Part shown: positions 5,557 through 7,139 of the stretch, one piece after another
Numbering within the stretch: position 1 is the first letter of the stretch
Layout: each line of letters begins with the position of its first letter
NCBI GenBank assembly: GCA_002390205.1
Contig: DGOV01000116.1
Coordinates: forward strand, 30,571-37,709
DNA length: 7,139 nt
Direction: 5' to 3'
DNA from: Proteobacteria bacterium UBA4457
Lineage (GTDB): Bacteria; Pseudomonadota; Gammaproteobacteria; Ga0077536
Made by a program: the position numbers and the translations under genes
The notes under the pieces: model-generated
What the model saw: only the letters and a program-made list of their open reading frames with translations
Told to the model about the DNA's origin: nothing
Databases searched by the model: none

Positions 5557-6408
5557 GTGCACCGAACCTTCAATTATCTTGCAAGAATTCTCAGTTGCCT
5601 TTTTTACTTTACATTGTATAGTTTTAGTGTAACTGATCATTTACGCGAAAGTGAAAAACGAACGTTCGGAGGGAATATCATCGAGCACATGGGCACAGCG
5701 GCGCTTTTTTTGGCACTCACGGCCACTTTTTTTTGGTTTCGGAAAGCGTGGAAAGTAAATCTCCCTAAAACGCCGCGCGTGTTTCAGATCTTTTGGTTTT
5801 TAAGTTTTTTGCTAGGTATTACCTCAACGAATACAGGCACAGGTTCAGCCGGCCTATGGGCTATAGGTGTCTCTACACTGCTACTAGTGTTGACTTTCAC
5901 GGGCAAGCAAAAAGTAGCTAAAGAAGGGATAGGCGTTGGCGATATTATTCCTGAGTTCACTGCGGAAACAGATGGTAAGAAGTTATTTGGTAGCTCTGAT
6001 CTGGCAGGTTCCAGAATACTGATTAAGTTTTTTAGGGCACATTGGTGACCCTATTGTCTCGCCGAGTTACGGCGATGGGAAGAATTAAGACCTGAGCTAA
6101 ATGAAGCAGGTGTCACAGTGGTTACAGTCTCTACTGACACGAGCACAGAAATCAGGTTGGGACGAGGAATGCATGGTCTTAAAGGAACTATGCTTGCAGA
6201 TCCTAAGCTTAAAGTCATTACGCTTTTTGGTCTGCGTAACAAAAATATAAATAATTTCCGACTGCCTGGGAGGCCAGGGTTGCCTGTCCCAACCAGCTTA
6301 CTTGTTGACGAGAGTGGCGTTGTGGTTTGGAAAGACCAAGCGGACGATTATGCTCGCCGGTCTGATCCGACAGTAGTCAAGTCGGCTCTCAGCGACTGCT
6401 TCAATTGA
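5557..6408 (+). CDS. Selenocysteine-containing membrane-anchored redoxin (AhpC/TSA-like, UPYC motif)
   Basis: The gene is read through an in-frame UGA at 6046-6048 as selenocysteine 164, giving 283 residues. Four membrane helices are likely, at about 9-25, 45-61, 75-91 and 99-115. Basic loops (FRKAWK at 61-66 and GKQKVAK at 116-122) place both ends in the cytoplasm. The redoxin domain starts near 125 (GVGDIIPEF) and runs through ILIKFFRAHW, then Sec164-Pro-Tyr-Cys167, LAELRRWEELRPEL, GVTVVTVSTD, LADPKLKVITLFGL and PVPTSLLVDESG with the usual cis-proline (Pro245). Cysteine homologues have WCPYC here, so Sec replaces the first active-site cysteine. Expected role: thiol or peroxide reduction through a selenenylsulfide. 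Downstream of the UGA the frame is intact to TGA 6406-6408 and fully redoxin-like, which argues against a pseudogene. The start is uncertain: GTG 5557 has no good ribosome site, though an in-frame stop at 5518-5520 bounds it. The GTG at 6118 is an internal codon, not a separate gene. Confidence 0.82.
6049..6079 (+). promoter_or_regulatory. Bacterial SECIS-like hairpin directly after the UGA
   Basis: TCGCCG (6059-6064) pairs perfectly with CGGCGA (6070-6075) around the loop AGTTA (6065-6069). The loop has G in its second position, as bacterial SECIS elements require. Sixteen bases separate the UGA from the loop, at the short end of the known range (about 16-37). CCC at 6049-6051 can pair with GGG at 6077-6079 as a lower stem across an asymmetric internal loop. 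The stem is made of GC-rich codons (GCC, CGG, CGA) in an otherwise AT-leaning gene. Its expected role is to bind SelB with Sec-tRNA at the ribosome. Confidence 0.75.
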
Positions 6409-6780
6409 GAAGAACTTAACTGAAGCAGCGTTGGTTTTGGAACTGTCAATAGACAAAAATTATTTTCCATAGGTTCTGTCAGCTTTTTCTATCGTTAGGA
6501 ATCCAGACGGCAACCATTTTTTGTCATCTTCCTGATTTGCAAGTTTCCTCTCGAGAGAAACTGTTGTAATACGGCTAGGTTCTTCCCACAGAAAATTCGT
6601 AATTTTGGTCTTGGTTGTATTCAAGCAATCAGTCATCTAATCGACTTGAGAAAGCGAATATTATTAAGCTGTGAAATTAGATAAAGTGGCTTACTTTTAT
6701 GGTAGATACTTTCTTTTTTTTTTTAGTTGTGAGATAAAACGGGCAACTAAAGAATCTAAATATCTAGAAAGGGAATTTTC
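6409..6780. other. Intergenic region between the selenoprotein and hydantoinase genes
   Basis: This 372-base stretch holds no strong gene. It contains a possible small minus-strand ORF (6460-6636, listed separately), an imperfect palindrome at 6543-6561 centred on CTCTCGAGAG with one bulged C, TCGACTTGAGAAAG at 6641-6654 (loosely like the repeats at 336-426), and an uninterrupted run of eleven T at 6714-6724. No stable hairpin directly precedes the T tract, so I do not call a terminator. No convincing promoter for the hydantoinase gene is visible. Confidence 0.5.
6460..6636 (-). CDS. Possible small ORF, 58 residues, function unknown
   Basis: A minus-strand frame begins at ATG 6636, directly after an in-frame TAG, and ends with TAA at 6462-6460. 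The product begins MTDCLNTTKTKITNFLWEEP and continues with a mixed charged and hydrophobic composition (SLERKLANQEDDKKWLPSGF), ending DRTYGK. It has no signal peptide, membrane segment or recognised domain. No Shine-Dalgarno precedes the ATG, which weakens the case. The amino acid make-up is plausible for a soluble protein, and it fills about half of an otherwise empty gap. It could be a true small gene, a remnant of a longer one, or chance. Confidence 0.28.
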   Translation of the reverse strand: MTDCLNTTKTKITNFLWEEPSRITTVSLERKLANQEDDKKWLPSGFLTIEKADRTYGK

Positions 6781-7139
6781 ATGTGGCGAGTAGGAATTGA
6801 TGTCGGCGGAACTTTTACGGATCTATTTGCCTGGGATGAGCAGGACAACCGACAAATTTCCTCTAAAGTTCTGACGACTAAGCCTGACAGATCCTTGGGC
6901 GTGATGAATGCTCTTAAGGAAGCAGGCATAGAAGCGAGAGACGTATCGCATTTGATGCACGGCACTACGACGGCAACTAATGCACTTATCACGCGGGATT
7001 ATCCGGAGGTTGCAATGGTAACGACCAATGGGTTTCGAGATACTATTGAAATTGGTCGCCAGCATCGCGCAGAGCTTTATAACCCTTACCAAACGAAGCC
7101 ACGTCCGATTATCAAAAGACGATATCGCTATACATTAGA
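6781..7139 (+). CDS. Hydantoinase/oxoprolinase family subunit A, N-terminal part (runs off the window)
   Basis: The first 119 codons of a HyuA/oxoprolinase-type gene are present with no stop before the edge. GIDVGGTFTDLFAWDE at 5-20 is the ASKHA nucleotide-binding phosphate-1 loop, KVLTTKPDRSLGVMNAL at 29-45 is the conserved strand-helix unit, HLMHGTTTATNALI at 57-70 is the family's HGTTxATNAL motif, and VTTNGFRDTIEIGRQHRAELYNP at 80-102 is the next block. Relatives are ATP-dependent enzymes that open cyclic imides or lactams (N-methylhydantoin, 5-oxoproline), or the beta subunit of acetone carboxylase; the N-terminus alone does not separate these. A partner B subunit would be expected downstream of the window. 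GGGA at 6771-6774 lies six bases before the ATG. The start is clear, since the motif begins five residues in. Confidence 0.93.
   Translation, partial: MWRVGIDVGGTFTDLFAWDEQDNRQISSKVLTTKPDRSLGVMNALKEAGIEARDVSHLMHGTTTATNALITRDYPEVAMVTTNGFRDTIEIGRQHRAELYNPYQTKPRPIIKRRYRYTL

Noticed and set aside
5557..6048. Pseudogene or true stop at the UGA
   Set aside because: The frame after the UGA is intact and conserved-looking, the UGA sits exactly on a catalytic Cys position, and a SECIS-like hairpin follows. A sequencing error or nonsense mutation remains possible but is less likely.
6118..6408. Separate 96-residue gene starting at GTG 6118
   Set aside because: It is in the same frame as the upstream redoxin half, lacks a ribosome site, and would begin in the middle of a conserved strand. 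It is the C-terminal part of the selenoprotein.
6543..6561. Palindrome around CTCTCGAGAG as an operator
   Set aside because: It has one bulged base and no spacer, lies more than 200 bases from the next start, and sits within a possible ORF. It could easily be chance.
6685..6724. Terminator or sigma54 promoter ahead of the T11 tract
   Set aside because: No stable hairpin precedes the T run, and TGGCTTACTTTTATGG lacks the GC of the -12 element.

Overview
The window is a stretch of bacterial accessory metabolism. It is tightly packed, moderately AT-rich, and uses purine-rich Shine-Dalgarno sequences (AGGAG, GAGGGG, AGGGGAG). The gene families present are exported RidA, MaoC hydratase, heme/PQQ dehydrogenase, nitroreductase, LLM flavin/F420 oxidoreductase, EthD, a selenocysteine redoxin and hydantoinase A. 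This mix is typical of uncultured, often marine, Pseudomonadota and neighbouring proteobacterial lineages. That assignment is an inference from gene content; no phylogenetic marker is present.

Left edge (1-457): two small membrane-protein genes on the minus strand, the second running off the window. They are divergent from a plus-strand gene group. The intergenic region between them holds a good sigma70-type promoter flanked by repeated TCGAC/GACGCYGA elements. Centre (458-5001): five plus-strand genes in a row. They encode an exported RidA-fold protein without the usual catalytic arginine, a MaoC-type hydratase, an exported quinohemoprotein of the polyvinyl-alcohol-dehydrogenase type (with its own promoter), a nitroreductase and an LLM oxidoreductase. 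The last three are closely spaced and probably form one transcript. Then 5069-5473 is a minus-strand EthD-family gene.

The most notable locus is 5557-6408. It first looks like two broken ORFs but reads as one 283-residue protein: four membrane segments followed by an AhpC/TSA-type redoxin domain, with an in-frame UGA (6046-6048) exactly where the first cysteine of the WCPYC active site belongs. A perfect 6-bp hairpin with a G in its 5-nt loop begins 10 nt after the UGA and fits a bacterial SECIS element. I interpret this as a selenoprotein with a U-P-Y-C redox motif.

Right edge (6409-7139): a 372-nt gap with a possible small minus-strand ORF and a T11 tract, then the N-terminus of a hydantoinase/oxoprolinase subunit A gene that runs off the window.

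Taken together, the central genes look like a redox-heavy catabolic cluster: periplasmic PQQ/heme oxidation, cytoplasmic flavin/F420 reductions, MaoC hydration, EthD as accessory, and amide or lactam-ring opening by the hydantoinase. The substrate cannot be read from the sequence.
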